From contig RPFO01000670.1 in assembly GCA_009746045.1 (NCBI GenBank), positions 1,137,954-1,201,953 on the forward strand: a stretch of DNA of 64,000 bases. Reading direction: 5' to 3'. The DNA is from Mesostigma viride (taxonomy: Eukaryota > Streptophyta > Mesostigmatophyceae > Mesostigmatales > Mesostigmataceae). Position 1 is the stretch's first letter. The number at the start of each line of letters is the position of its first letter. Made by a program: the position numbers and the translations under genes. Shown here piece by piece: positions 10,639 to 22,232 of this stretch. Under the pieces are notes generated by a model. The model searched no databases and was not told the origin of the DNA. It saw nothing but the letters and a program-made list of their open reading frames with translations.

Positions 10639-12035
10639 GTAAGCGTGGCTTTGCGACCTGTTGCTAGGGTGCGAAGTATTCCTGTAGCCATTAAGGTGCA
10701 GCTGGCGGAAGCCATGGAGTAACACAAAGTCGAGATTCCCGTTTGTCCGCATCTGCACTCTAATGGGCAGATTGACGTTATTCTAAACCTGTAGCCGCTT
10801 GTACCTTGGTGTGTGCCACTTGCACTGCTGTCTCATTCCACGATCCGCATATCCCCAACCACATAGCCAGTCACATGGTATTGTGCAAGGCAAAATGATT
10901 TGTGTTACATTTGCAAATCTAACACAGGCCGGCTATCCTGCTAGACCCACCTGACTCGGTTGTGGAACGGTTTTCACAAGGCACTTACCAAGGCATCGCT
11001 ACATGCACTTACCAGGAGAAAAAGGAAAGCTGGCGATCCTCCTGCAGCGATGGTGGGATTAGCAAGCCCTACCAGTGGTGTTGATGTGGCTGTGGGAAGC
11101 AGGTGGCCATCCTTGGTGCATGACAACACTCCCCCCTACAGTGCCTTGATCACCCTTTCTCTTCTCGGTACTCGTCAGGAAATAATTGGTTTCCAGGGCC
11201 AATCCAAGTGCTGGCGTGCCATGCGCGGGAGCATGCCCATGCTCTTTGATTAGGTGGCATGACTCATTCTTTTATGTTGGATGACCGCAACGTGGGTCCC
11301 TTCTCATCCCTCGGAGATCACAAACCATCCCATGTGTGCTTGCCGTCCTGTCCTTCCTTCCCCGCGTCGTGCCATGGCAGTTTGGCCTGTGATGCATCAT
11401 GACGGACAAAGACCTTGAGCGTGAAGAATCAGGCCGAGAAAGACGAGCCCGCGCACGTAGCATGGCTTTGGGTGGCACCCAGGCCGTGTTTCTGCCGAAC
11501 TCAAACAATCTTCCCCCCCCAAACAATATTTGTCCCTAGACAATCTTCGCTGCTCACGTCAACTGCCCTGTGGAAGAAGACTCCGTAGTTGGCAGCAACA
11601 GTTGGTGGTATATCAGCGAGACTTTGGACTTATGAATTCCTTTCTCGGACTTTTCAGCAGTGTGAGCTAACTAGTACGCAGTATTATACGGAAAATACGC
11701 CATATTATAAGTAAAATACGGGGGGGTTTTGGCGTACTCACGTACTAGAAATACGCCGTATATTGCATTCTTAACGCAAACACGCTGCATAGTATGTATT
11801 TTCGCTTATTTTTTTCACGGAGCTCCGGAATTTCGCGCCAGACGTAGTTTTGGCGTGGCTCACCTTGGCAGGTGAATGATGCAGCCTATTAAACCGTATT
11901 CGGGGAGTACGGGCCTACGGTTGGTCCCGCTTGTCATAAGTAAGTACTTGCGTGTCATGCGCATGGGCATGCCACGGAGTACTATTTGAAAGGAGACAAC
12001 CAGCACGGAGTACTATGCTGATCTCATTAGAAAAT
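10639..12035. other. Intron/3' region of the LYR gene and unassigned DNA
   Basis: This should include the remainder of the LYRM9-like gene. Past about 11260 no gene is apparent. 11670-11780 is rich in TACGCC/GGCGTA phrases like those near the ends of the hAT element at 38545, and could be a relic of it. Confidence 0.35.
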
Positions 12036-12229
12036 ATCAAGTAACGTGCGTGTTTGCAACTTGCCCGTTGGAACTCTACGGCGGAGCCAATTATCGGAAG
12101 AACCTCCTCCTTATGCTTGCAAATTCATGACAAATTCGGTGGATGGATGTATGGATGGATTGACGGATTTTTATCCCCTATTCCCATGTTTTCTCACGTG
12201 TACGGCCTTATAAGCTTCGCCAATTCTGG
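12036..12229 (+). mobile_element. Fragment of microsatellite-bearing non-autonomous element (GGAT family)
   Basis: Matches the complete copy at 29514-29787 from ATCAAGTAACGTGCG through the subterminal repeat GGCGGAGCCAATTATCGG and a short GGATGGATGTATGG core to CGCCAATTCTGG. It then stops where an ORF1-like element begins. The right subterminal repeat is missing, so the younger ORF1-like element appears to have truncated it. Confidence 0.7.
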
Positions 12230-13825
12230 AACGAGAAATCCGGCCACGAGGTAGCCATGGCTGTCGGAGCTCATAACTTTCACGTTTGAGCACCGAATTT
12301 AGCCGTGAATATCACTATCGCTTCGTCTTTCTAAGACGCACATGCTGATATAATTTTCCGAATCTAAAACGCAATATATGGCGAACAAACGCGCCCCGAC
12401 GCAACGCAGCCTGGCGGCCGCGCTCGGCAATGACAATACGTCTGCAGCTCCGGCTGCAGCTTCGCCATCAGGTCCGGCAGGCGGCGATGACACTAGTCGT
12501 GCACTGGTGGTCGTCCCGCAACCCCCCGGGCTTAACGCCTCGCCATCTGCATCGCCTGACCCCAAGCGCACCCGCCCAGCCGACGACACAGGAGGGTCTT
12601 CACGCCCCCAATACACAGAACCGAGCTTTCGTCCCCGGCCTTTCAAGGTCGCAGATATTACGACTGGGCCACCATTTCTCCGACCGATGCTATGCGCTGC
12701 ATCTTCCTCGGGGATTACGCTTCGCTTAACGACCTGTGCCTCCATCTCTACTCCATCAATCGCCTCCTCGCCCCGGACGGCAGCCGCTGGGCCAACATCT
12801 ACGGGCTGATCGGCAGCTTCCGCCCCCATCTCCAGCACGCCACCCTCAACTCCCTTCTCCAGCGCTCTGACGCCGAGATCTGGGCTTCACCCCTTTCCGT
12901 CCCCACCCTCCGCTCCATCCTCACGGAAGCCTTTCAGCAGCACGTGACCCCCCTTGCTGCCGACATAGCAGCAATCGGCGGCACGCTGACTGCTGAACTT
13001 CCTCACATTCCCACCGCCGCCGCCTCCACCTCCACTGCCATTTCCGCCTCCACTGCCGACATCAAAGCCCAGCTCCTCGACCTCGACCAACGCCTTCAAG
13101 CCACCACCAACGCCCTTGAGAGCTTGCATGACACCGCCGGCCTCACCGCCCAGGCGGTGAAGGACATCGCCGCCCAGCCGGCGCCTGCTGGCTCGGCCGG
13201 CGATGCTCCCTCCACCTGGGCGGACTTGCTTAAGCAGCACACCACCTCCACCACCTCCACCATCTCGGCACAACTCAAGCAACAAGCCCTCGACCTTCGC
13301 GAGGAAGCCGACATCGTCCGGCGCAGCCACAATGTCATCGTCAAGCACTTCGACCAGCCGGCAGGTGAGACCTCCACGAGCCTTCTTGAGGCATTTAAGC
13401 GCGCCATTCTTGCCCCCATGTTACTCACTGGTGAGCTGGACATGTCGGCTGTCCGCCTCCCCCGCGCGCGGGGAAGGCTGGCCCGGCACCCGTGCTCCTC
13501 ACCTTTAAGTACATGGCGGACAAGCTGGCGTTCCTTAAATGCCGCAAGAAGCTCTCGGAGACTCGCTTCACGCTGGACGACGACTTGACCCTGGCCCAGC
13601 AACAGCGGCGACGCGAGCTATGGCCGACCTACCTTCAGCTCCGGCAGAGCGCAAGGGGGAAGCCGGTATACTGGAGGGGGGCGGTCATCCACGTTGACCA
13701 CAAGCCCTGGCAGCCCCCTCCTGCCACCTCAGACTAGGAATATATATACCAGTAGTGTAGATTAGTAAGGCTTAGCCTAGCATGTGGCCCCCGCGCATGT
13801 GCGCCCATAATGGCCCCCATGGATG
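12230..13825 (+). mobile_element. ORF1-like retroelement copy 1
   Basis: Contains a leader (GAGGTAGCCATGGCTGTCGG..) shared with copies at 6240, 17850 and 58130, then a broken ORF1-like gene and a short 3' region. No reverse transcriptase or endonuclease ORF follows in the next 3 kb. The members seen here are therefore non-autonomous derivatives, comparable in concept to HAL1 (ORF1-only L1) elements. Confidence 0.55.
12378..13737 (+). pseudogene. L1-ORF1p-like protein, two frameshifts (copy 1)
   Basis: The ATG at 12378 opens MANKRAPTQRSLAAALG with a Pro/Ser/Ala-rich N-terminus. The frame shifts by about 12690 to a middle part (MRCIFLGDYASLNDL..) with a likely coiled coil (LLDLDQRLQATTNALESL). 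It shifts again near 13490 to a C-terminal part (LTFKYMADKLAFLKCRK.., RFTLDDDLTLAQQQRRRELW), ending with TAG at 13735-13737. The C-terminal 'DDDLT..Q..RR' block resembles the RNA-binding C-terminal domain of L1-type ORF1 proteins. Copy 2 at 18006-19410 has the same order and confirms the reading. The role, RNA binding in a retrotransposon particle, is inferred. Confidence 0.6.
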
Positions 13826-14870
13826 ATTGTCGCGTTTGCGTGCCATATCATCCTGGACTGGTCATTACCGCTACTTGGAATGCATCCACTATCAGCAGTA
13901 ATCATGTGTGAGATATGCCACCTCCCCCCCCACTATTTAGCTCACAACAACGTGAGAGCAAAAAGTGAAAGAAAGGCAGCTCACACAAAAGAAGGAAGCC
14001 CAAAGAGGGCGTCATTCCAGGCAGCAGCAAAAAAAAGAAAAAAAAATCCAGCTGCTCAAAGATGCTTTTCCAGGATCAGCAACAACCTTAACATGCATGC
14101 TTTTAAAGGCTTAGCAATAACCCCTGACATGCATGCTTTTAAAGGCTTAGCAATAACCCCTTCAATGGCTTTTTACAGGGAAAAGCCTAACCTCTTCAGA
14201 TGCTTTTGATCAAAGGCTAAGCAATAACCTCTTTCCACCACTAGGCCGGTAGGCCTGACTCCTAACAAGGTTGTTCGTTCAGTTAAATAATGTGGAAATG
14301 ATAGGTGTGGTCCTTGACGGCACCACCACCTTCATGACAGGCAGCGCAGCCAGCCGATATTTATATTATGAAGGTTGCAATAATGCTTTATGATGAAAGC
14401 AATGCCCAAACCATTCATTCCATAACATTTGACAAATTACAATGAATGCCGAGTTGTGCTGCCGCAACTGTAAGAGTAACTACATATCCTTGAGACCCAT
14501 CGAAATCACCACAGACCGACCATGACGCCACTGTGGCGCAACAGTGTTTACTTACGTCATAATCTATATCAACTGTGTGACTCTGCGCTCATGTCCCAGT
14601 TACTGGCACACTGGCCAACGACGAACCGGCCCTTTCCCGGGACTGTTCCCGGGTCAGCAGAACGTTTCTCGTCCACAATGCCAACAACATCCCAACCGGA
14701 TCAAACCATTGTCAATCTTATCAACCATCGTCATGGCAACGACATGCAACCACTCACGGGGGCTGCTCCGGGCTGTTCGAGAAGTTTAACCCCATGAAGA
14801 CAACAAACTAGTTGTGAGGGAGAGAAACGAGCGAACAACGACCACCATGGCCGCTGCGCTGCTCCTAAAT
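13826..14870 (+). repeat. Diverged dispersed repeat, copy 1
   Basis: The start (TGTCGCGTTTGCGTGCCAT) and end (CATGAAGACAAC, later GAACAACGACCACCATGGCCG) match the segment at 15332-15980 in the same order. They are two old copies of one element about 0.65-1.05 kb long. Inside, 14093-14160 holds a direct repeat of CATGCATGCTTTTAAAGGC. Short ORFs are present (for example 14522-14797) but no family was recognised. Confidence 0.45.
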
Positions 14871-15331
14871 ACCTCCAAAAATCCCGGCATCCATGCGCTG
14901 TCGCATTTGCCAGCAAGCCGCCTGACGTGCAGTTAGACTGCCAGCAAAATGCAGAGCAAGTCTGTTCGACAACCACGTGCGAGCCAGCACACCGCACACT
15001 ACGATCTGCATATCTAGCTTTGTCAGATGGACTGAACATCATTCCGTCTGGACAATACAAAAGATTCATAACTGCCAAATGTCACGCACCGGAATATTGC
15101 GCAAGCCACCAAGGCTTTGCGCCCCAAAGTCTTGCGCCTGAACCTAAGTCAGGTCACCTAAGACTGTCACTCTAGAAATTCAGGCCTTTCCGGCGCGGCG
15201 CTCCACACCGGCCCAAGGAACAAAGCCTGCGGCCTACTGAATCGGAACCAACCAAACGTCGGTAACGATTCCGATTACGGCAACCGCGTAACTTCTTGAG
15301 TGCACGGACGTAAATGATCACGGACGTGACA

Positions 15332-15980
15332 GCTGTCGCGTTTGCGTGCCATTATATCCTAGCCTATCACTTGGAAGGCATATCCATAGCAATAGAGTAC
15401 TCTTGTGTGTGATCCACTATATTTCAGTTACGGAAGATGATATGTGGGCTCTGCCCCACTGGCAGCCACCCGTTGCAAGAGCAGTTCCTACCGACCTTTA
15501 TGACATAACGCTTAACAAGATTTGGTTATTCACAAATAAAATTGAGAATACATTTTAGCCAAAACCAATGTTCATCAACAAGAAAGACTGGCTTATTCCA
15601 GCCCCTGGCCTGCCTAGCTTCGAGCAAACAAGTCCGGCATGTCCAATACCGTGAACATCCGCTACCCGCTCTCCTTTATACGGAAGTTGGCCTTGTCCGG
15701 ATGTATGCCAACACCCAGCCAACCGCTCTCATCCTAAGCTACCGACAGTGCCCAGGCGAATCTACCATACTGGTAGTCCCTGCGACGACTGTCCTCGAGA
15801 CAAATCCAAAAAGGCTTAACTTGTATGCCTATCTCGCCTCGACCCATGAAAACAATCTCGCAACCATCACGGAGGTTGCGGCCGGATTGTTCTACTAGTT
15901 AATCACATGAAGACAACTGCGTCGTTGTGAAGTGAAAACTGAACGAACAACGACCACAATGGCCGACTGTTCATCCTTTT
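15332..15980 (+). repeat. Diverged dispersed repeat, copy 2
   Basis: Shares its ends with 13826-14870. A 118-codon ORF at 15542-15898 lies in the region aligned with the ORF of copy 1 and stops just before the conserved CATGAAGACAAC tail. Neither ORF resembles a family I know. The ORF could be a remnant of a coding part of the element. Confidence 0.4.
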
Positions 15981-16639
15981 AACCTGCGCAAGCTAACCTT
16001 TCCAACGTGACATCAGCCAGTGACGACCAAAATACGCTGAACAAGGTGCCGCAAATCTAGCATGCGCTTTTTACCGTTAGATCAGGTGCTTGCCTGACAC
16101 AAACCAAATCTCATGAACAAATCTGTCCAAGCACAAGCTAAACAACTTGTAGATATTTTGCAACACTAAAAAGCGCTGCCGCAATCAGAAATTAACCAGG
16201 CTAAATTGCCGGCCATCTCAGGCACCGCTGCTCAAAGCGTGCTGACCGTTCGCGACGTTTCACGTGTAGCCCTGGTCGTTCTCCACAAAGTCTGGTGTCC
16301 CTCGTTGTAGTCCTGGCAGAGCACGTGATCACTGGCCCGGCAGCCAGCCCAACATGCCTGGCCTGCCTTAGTGGCGCGCGCCAGCGCCTGGACTGCCCTG
16401 GTGACGACCGGTAGCCCAAATCCCCCCTTAGCCCACTGCCGCAAATGCGAACGCACTCGCACTTGGACGAATTCAAAAGTTCCGTCAGCAAATTCAGCGG
16501 ACTTGGCGCGTGAGTACAATTGAGATCCGCGGCGTCAGTACCGGGCCGCGGTATAGCAACCCGCACAAGGCTGCGGACGTCAGAATTACGCTAAAATCTG
16601 AATTGCGGACGTGATAGATCACGGACGCGACATGATGCC
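15981..16639. other. No gene seen
   Basis: No convincing coding sequence was found. A GATCACGGACG phrase near 16617 repeats one near 15317, suggesting further old repeat DNA. Confidence 0.35.
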
Positions 16640-16990
16640 TTCAACATTTAGCCATGCTTTGTCTATAATGGGACCCCCATGGATGTTGCATTAAGAATTT
16701 AGCCATGCTATGCCATGCAGAGAGATGCTCTCTGTCGAGAAGCCATGCCCTATACCTCTTGTATAGCCATGATGATCTTCCCCCACATGACATACTCCCC
16801 GGCCTTAGCTGGGCATAGTGTGAAGATCATGAGGGTGCCGGTGCCCTTGAGGCACCTAGAGCAAGTGCTGCTTACATTCCACTCTTGCAGGAAGTAGCCT
16901 AGAATGTATTAAAAGCCATATGCCCCTTCTCAGGGATATGTGCTACATTGACTCCCAACGGAGTGATGTTGATAATTAATGTTGTTAATT
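16640..16990 (+). repeat. Tail fragment of the ORF1-like family or associated repeat
   Basis: 16711-16763 resembles the 3' end of ORF1-like copy 2 (19568-19626): CATGCAG..GAG, GAGAAGCCATGCCCTA, CTCTTGTAT. 16763-16990 matches 57777-58015 (GATGATCTTCCCCCACATGA, then GTATTAAAAGCCATATGCCCC). In both places it lies upstream of another ORF1-like copy. Confidence 0.55.
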
Positions 16991-17043
16991 AATTCTGGCG
17001 AACCCCTAACGGTTCTTCCGAAAATTGGCTCCGCCAGATCATT
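16991..17043 (+). mobile_element. Right-end fragment of the GGAT-core non-autonomous element
   Basis: AATTCTGGCGAACC, then GGTTCTTCCGAAAATTGG and CTCCGCCAGATCATT match the right terminus of the complete copy ending at 29787. The rest of the element is missing. Confidence 0.7.
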
Positions 17044-17849
17044 ACACGAAAGTTACAAATATCGCCTGCATCATTAATTAAATTAACATGACTCCGTTGG
17101 GATATCATGTAGCACGTATTCCGTTGCGTGATGGATGGGCCGGAGAGCGAAGCCGCGAAACCTACATGCATAAGCTTTCTCTAAGCTAGTCTAGAAAATC
17201 CTAACTACTCTACTCAGCAAAGCGCCCCTTCCTCCTGGGGGGGGGGGGCTTGCCCACAGGGGCGCTGGCATGTGGGCCTGAACAATGGTCTGCCACCTCT
17301 TCTTGTTCTGCATAGCAGTCCAAGCAAGAGAGAGGGAGGAAATGCGGTGTTCAAACTTGGCTGGGACCACGAGGTCGGCCAACAACTGCTGCGTATTAAT
17401 TAATTAATTGGACTCGTGCGCCCGTTAATTAATTAATTAATTAGACTCGTGCTCCCGTTGGGGAGTCACGGAGCATTAACCCCGATGGTTGGATGGGTTT
17501 GTGCAAACAGTCCTACCGGTCTAATCTATCTACAGTGCCAGCTACCTACGACATCTACTACTAACATCATTCTAACTACAACATCTATCTAGACAGCCTC
17601 ACGCTGCCCTAGGGGAGCTGTCTGGCGTGCCTCCCGCGGGTTCTGGCGTGCGCCCGTTGGCGGGGGAGTCACGGAGCATTAACCCCGATGGATGGATGGG
17701 TGGGTGCAAACAGTCCTACCGGTCTAATCTATCTACATCAGCTACCTACCACATCGATCTAATCAACATCACGAGCTACAGCATCTATCTAAACAACCCT
17801 AGGGAAGCTGTAATCTGAAGTACATGGCAAGATGTGGTCGCCCCGAGCC
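17044..17849. repeat. Repeat-rich leader region with ~175 bp tandem duplication
   Basis: 17456-17625 and 17654-17815 are direct repeats: GGAGTCACGGAGCATTAACC, CAAACAGTCCTACCGGTCTA, then CCCTAGGG..GCTGT. Several (TTAA)n-like runs lie at 17395-17445. A minus-strand stretch at 17191-17385 reads like coding DNA (NKKRWQTIVQAHMPAPLWAS) but I do not recognise it. Confidence 0.45.
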
Positions 17850-19630
17850 ACGAGCCACGAGCCACGAGGTAGCCATGGCTGACGGCGGAGCTCATAACTT
17901 TCACGTTTGAGCGCCGCATTTAGCCGTGAATATCACAATCGATGCGTCTTCCTACGACGCACATGCTGATCAATATAATTTTCCGAAGCTATTACGCAAT
18001 ATACGATGAGAAAACGCCTCTCGACCCAACGCAGCCTGGCGGCTGCGCTCCGACGGCCATGAAAATACGTCTGCAGCCTCGGCTGCAGCTTCGCCCACCG
18101 GTCGGCCCAGACGGCAACGGTGACACTAGTCGTGCACTGGTGCTCGCCCAGCCCCCCGGGCTTGCCTCGCCATCTGCATCGCCTGAACCTACTAAGCGCA
18201 GTCGCTCTGCTGAGCCGCCCTGGGAAGAGATCACCTTTGGCATCAACGCCTCTAGCTTCTGGAAACGCAGCCCAGGAGCCTTCATGGACGACGTGTTTTT
18301 CGGCTCGCACGCCTCGCTTCTAGCCCTGTGCGTGCACCTCACGTCCCACAACCGCGGCCGCTGGCGATGGCCAGCTTGCCGACCCCGCCGAGGCTCTCCC
18401 AATTGTTCACCGCATGAGTCGCCCCAAGCTCCAACGCTACGCCCTCTGCTCCCTCCTTGGCCGTTCCGAAACTGCAATCTGGGCTTCGCCACCGCCCCCC
18501 CCACCTTCCCCACCGAAGCCACCATCCGCACCCTCCTTAAGTAAGGAAGCTTTCGAGCAACACGTGACCCCCCTTGCCACAGATGTGGCGGCAATGGGAG
18601 GCACGCTGGCTGCTGAGCTCCCCACCATCCCCACCGCCACCGCCACCCTCCTCGCCTCCGTCCCCCCCCCCCCCTCCGCCTCCACCGACTCCATCACCGC
18701 CCAGCTCCACGACATCGACCAGCGCCTCAAGGATAATGCAATCGCTATCGAGGTCCTGCAGAACACCGCAGGCCTCACCGCCCAGGCGGTGAAGGACATT
18801 GCCGCCAAGCCAGCCCCTGCTGGCCTGGCCGGCGATGCTCCTCCCATCACGACCTGGGCGGACTGTCATGCTTAAGCAACATACCACCTCCACCACCTCC
18901 GCCGTCGCAGCCCAGCTCCAGCGGCAGACGCTTGACCTCCGCGAGGAGGCCGAGCTCGCCAAGCGCAGCCTCAACGCCATACTCAAGAACTTCGACATGG
19001 AAGAAGGTGAGAATTCTGAGAAGCTTGCACGTGCGTTTGAGAGCAAAATCCTTGCACGCATGGGCCTTCTTGGTGAGATTAAGCTGACCGCCCACCGCCT
19101 CCCCCACGCGCGGGGTAAGGCAGGGGCGCCTCCGCTTCTTCTCATCTTTGAGAGCCCCGCGGACAAGATTTCGTTTCTCAGACGCCGCAAGCGGCTCGAG
19201 AAGACTCACTTCACCGTGGACGACGACTTGACCCTGGCGCAGCAACAACGGCGACGGGAGCTATGGCCGACCTACCTCCAGCTCCGGCAGACCAAGGCGG
19301 GCCAGCCGGTGTACTGGAAGGCCCGGGCGGCCATCTACGTCGGCCACAAGCCCTGGCACGCGACCCCCTCGACCACCGCGGCCCCAGCGACCCCAGCAGC
19401 CCCAGCCTAGGGGAATACAGCAGCAGTAGTGTAGAATAGTTAGACAGTGGCCTTGTACATGACCGCCTACTACAGGCACTATACCAGCTGAGTCCTAGCA
19501 TTTTTAGTCATGTACATGTGTGCCTATGATGAGCCACCCTCCAGATGATGCCTAGCTTTATTGTATTATGCAGTGCCCATGCAGGGAGTCACTCTCTGCT
19601 GAGAAGCCATGCCCTAGCTCTTGTATTCTG
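17850..19630 (+). mobile_element. ORF1-like retroelement copy 2
   Basis: The leader GAGCCACGAGGTAGCC, TTTCACGTTTGAG and CACATGCTGATC matches copies 1, 3 and 4. It is followed by a broken ORF1-like gene and a 3' region ending near CTCTTGTAT at 19626. No RT follows it. Confidence 0.55.
18006..19410 (+). pseudogene. L1-ORF1p-like protein, frameshifted (copy 2)
   Basis: The ATG at 18006 opens MRKRLSTQRSLAAAL and hits a stop after 18 codons. Coding then continues in other frames, with the C-terminal 140 or so codons intact to the TAG at 19408-19410. Visible parts are a Pro-rich linker, a coiled-coil-like segment (QLHDIDQRLKDNAIAIEVL), TAQAVKDIAAKPAPAG shared with copy 1, and the C-terminal block LLIFESPADKISFLRRRKR.. 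then HFTVDDDLTLAQQQRRRELW. The C-terminal block is much better conserved between copies than the N-terminal half, which suggests past selection on it. Confidence 0.6.
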
Positions 19631-19697
19631 ATCAGGCACTCCGCAAAGGTGAAAACCATTTGCGTTCAGTGCCGGGCCGCAGAAAACGCGGAAAAAC

Positions 19698-20066
19698 GCA
19701 ATCTGCAATTCACTAGGAACTCGCTACTGAGAAAACTGAGATTTCCTGAGATTTCCTGAGAAAAAAACTGAGATTTCCTGAGATTTCCTGAGATGTCCTG
19801 AGATTTCCTGAGATTTCCTGAGATTTTCCTGAGATTTCCTGAGATTTCCTGAGAAAGTGACCTGAGATTTCCTGAGATTGGCCTGAGAAAATTGGCTTTT
19901 TCTCAGGAAATCTCAGGAAATCTCAGGGCTAAGTGGAAACTGAGATTTTACGTGGACACTGAGATTTTTTTTTCTCAGGCTGAAAATCTCAGGGCATTTT
20001 CTCAGGCGCTGAAAATCTCAGGGCATTTTCTCAGGCGCTTAAAATCTCAGGGCATTTTCTCAGGCA
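19698..20066. repeat. Foldback built from CTGAGATTTC units
   Basis: Begins CACTAGGAACTC. About 19730-19890 is a tandem of CTGAGATTTC-like 10-mers. About 19900-20066 carries the complementary phrase GAAATCTCAGG and spaced CTCAGGGCATTTT units. Together they could fold into one long hairpin. A second element of the same design lies inverted at 57200-57550 and ends GAGTTCCTAGTG. No coding potential. Confidence 0.7.
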
Positions 20067-20539
20067 TGCCATTGCCAGAATTAAATGTGTATTCTAACAA
20101 GCAGAACACCATCATGCAATAAATCCAGCAATTCATTAATGAATTAAATACGTTATTAGCACATCTTGTGGTATTAGGCGTGGCATTCATGGCATCACGC
20201 TGTTTGATAGTAATGAACTTATGTTTCATTGTGGCATTCTGTGACTCATCATTTCAATATACCATCAAAATATAAAACATCGACTCAAAACTGCTCTCAT
20301 CCTATTTCTGGATTGCTAGCTGATGGCTCATGGCCATATAACAGCTGGCATGCCAGAGCCCAGCAACGGTGGTTTCACTCAATATTGATGTGTACGTCTT
20401 CTCGTCGAGCTTGTATGCTCCACGATCTGCATCAAGTCATCCCCCAAAGAAAGAAAGCATACAGAAAGCAAGGAGTTAAATTTACAAACATGATAATAAT
20501 GCCATATGCAACATGATATTCCAAGAATGATATAGAAGG
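20067..20539. other. No gene seen
   Basis: AT-richer sequence with no recognisable coding, RNA or transposon feature. Confidence 0.4.
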
Positions 20540-20974
20540 CGGGCATGCTGCCATGCATTGCGTGACTGCGTGCAGGCGTGCAGCTAGGTGTGCGTGCGTG
20601 GGCGAGTGCGTGCAGTTGTGCATGAGTGCGTTTGTGCAGGCGTGCCTTCGCGGGTGGGTTGATGGCTGTGTGCAGGCGTGCGTGCGTGAGTGGGTGCGTG
20701 AGAGTGTGCAGCTATTATGTGTGCGTGTGCGTGCACTTGTGCATGTGCGCGTTTGTGCAGGCGTGCCTTGGTGGGTGGGTTGATGGCTGCGTGCATGCGT
20801 GCGTGCGAGGGTAGGTGCGTTGGAGTGTGCAGCTAGGTGTGCGTGCGTGCAGTCGGTGGGCGTGGTGAAGTCTCCGGGGTGTCGCTGTGGACATGGGTGG
20901 GGCACTGGACTCGTGGGTGATACCGTTGTGGGAGGTGAATTGGGTGGGTACTCGTGGTCAGGACTGGGTATTGT

Positions 20975-21034
<60 letters not shown>

Positions 21035-21649
21035 GGACTATTGGGGGGACCCCCCCCCTTTGGCGGGGGTCATGGGGGACATTGTTATGGGTTGATTATG
21101 TAGTAGTTGTGAGTCGCAGTTGTAGGTAGCTCGTGCGTAGGTCACAGGTTCGTGTGAGGGTTGGGGATGCTTGGGTTGCGTGGGTGGCTCGGGTATGGTA
21201 CGTAGGCGGGCTTGCCGGTGGTCGGTGCAGCAGTGTCAGTTATGGTTGAGTGGACAGCTGATTGGTTGCCCCGGAGGCCGGAGTGGATGGTTATGCTTCA
21301 CGTGGATGGTGGGGTGGAGTCATCGTATGTTGGGGCAGCGGGGGGCGGGGTGGGCGGGGTGCAGTGGTGTAGGGGAACCTCGTTGTGGGGCGGTAGGTTT
21401 GTTTAGTAGGTGGTTTGTTATGTTGGTGTGGAAGGTGGTGTATGTAATACGGAAGGGTGGTAGTCAGATAGGTTGGTTTGGGGGGACTCAAGGTGGATGG
21501 TCGGGTGGGTCATCGGATGGTTTGGGGGAGGAGGGCGGTGTTACGGTGTTGTGGGGGACCTCAGCGTGGGGGCGAGAGTAGTCCGTAGTCAGGTGGGGAT
21601 GGATAACGGCATGTGGATGTCTGTGACGTATATTTGTGGGTGGGGCGGG
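20540..21649. repeat. G/T-skewed low-complexity domain, interrupted by CopB
   Basis: The plus strand is strongly G+T rich for about 1.1 kb. It holds GTGCGTGCG-type runs at 20540-20860, a (TG)n tract at 20978-21033, and GGGTGGG-like stretches at 21040-21649. G-rich sequence resumes after the CopB element (28450-28520). Long ORFs here are a by-product of the composition. Confidence 0.65.
20978..21033. repeat. (TG)n dinucleotide microsatellite
   Basis: About 28 uninterrupted TG units. Confidence 0.95.
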
Positions 21650-22232
21650 TGTTAAAATCGAGTTCGAATTTTATTAAATGATAATTTTACGGTAATCAGG
21701 TTACAAACTCAGAGCCAAGCCCCCAGCTTAATTTACCAGCGCAACCATAGCCATTGCCAGCATAGCAGCAACAACCGTTGGACCGCCGCAACACAATGCT
21801 GGCTTTTGGATCATCATCGTCTGTCAGGCGGCTAGGCTAGCCTGCAGCGCTAGGCACCGACGCAAGCCTGGGAACGCATCTCCGTTACACATCTCCGTTA
21901 CAACACACCAGCCGAGTACCGACCAATCGACACACACCAGTATCTCGCCACTTGTCACGCCAGCCGGCAGTACCCAGAATCCTAGTCCGCACCTCAGTAC
22001 CGGACCAGTGCCGCACAGCCAAAGTCTAGGGCGTAACTCACGAGGCATAACGCACACAGCGTAACTTAAATCGTTGTGGATCACACAAGCCAAAATTCAG
22101 CCGAACCTCAAAACGGCTAAGTCCCAATGCGCCGAATTAACCCGAACGCCTCGAACCACAAAATGGCTAAGTACCGGCACACAATCATTAATTATTTCCA
22201 TGTGACTGCGAGCTGAAACCTATAATATAACA
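21650..22232 (-). mobile_element. CopB 3' LTR
   Basis: Starts TGTTAAAATCGAG and ends TATAATATAACA on the plus strand, giving TGTTA/TAACA termini. It differs from the other LTR at only a few bases, such as ATAATA versus ATAATG near the end. On the minus strand the adjacent internal sequence GGGAAAAAGCGGCTGG (22233-22248) is a plausible polypurine tract. Confidence 0.9.

Noticed and set aside
19725..20066. CRISPR-like array of short repeats
   Set aside because: Repeats are contiguous decamers without spacers, and the DNA is eukaryotic.
20432..21655. Many overlapping Cys/Val/Gly-rich ORFs
   Set aside because: Consequence of G/T-skewed low-complexity DNA; no consistent frame or family.
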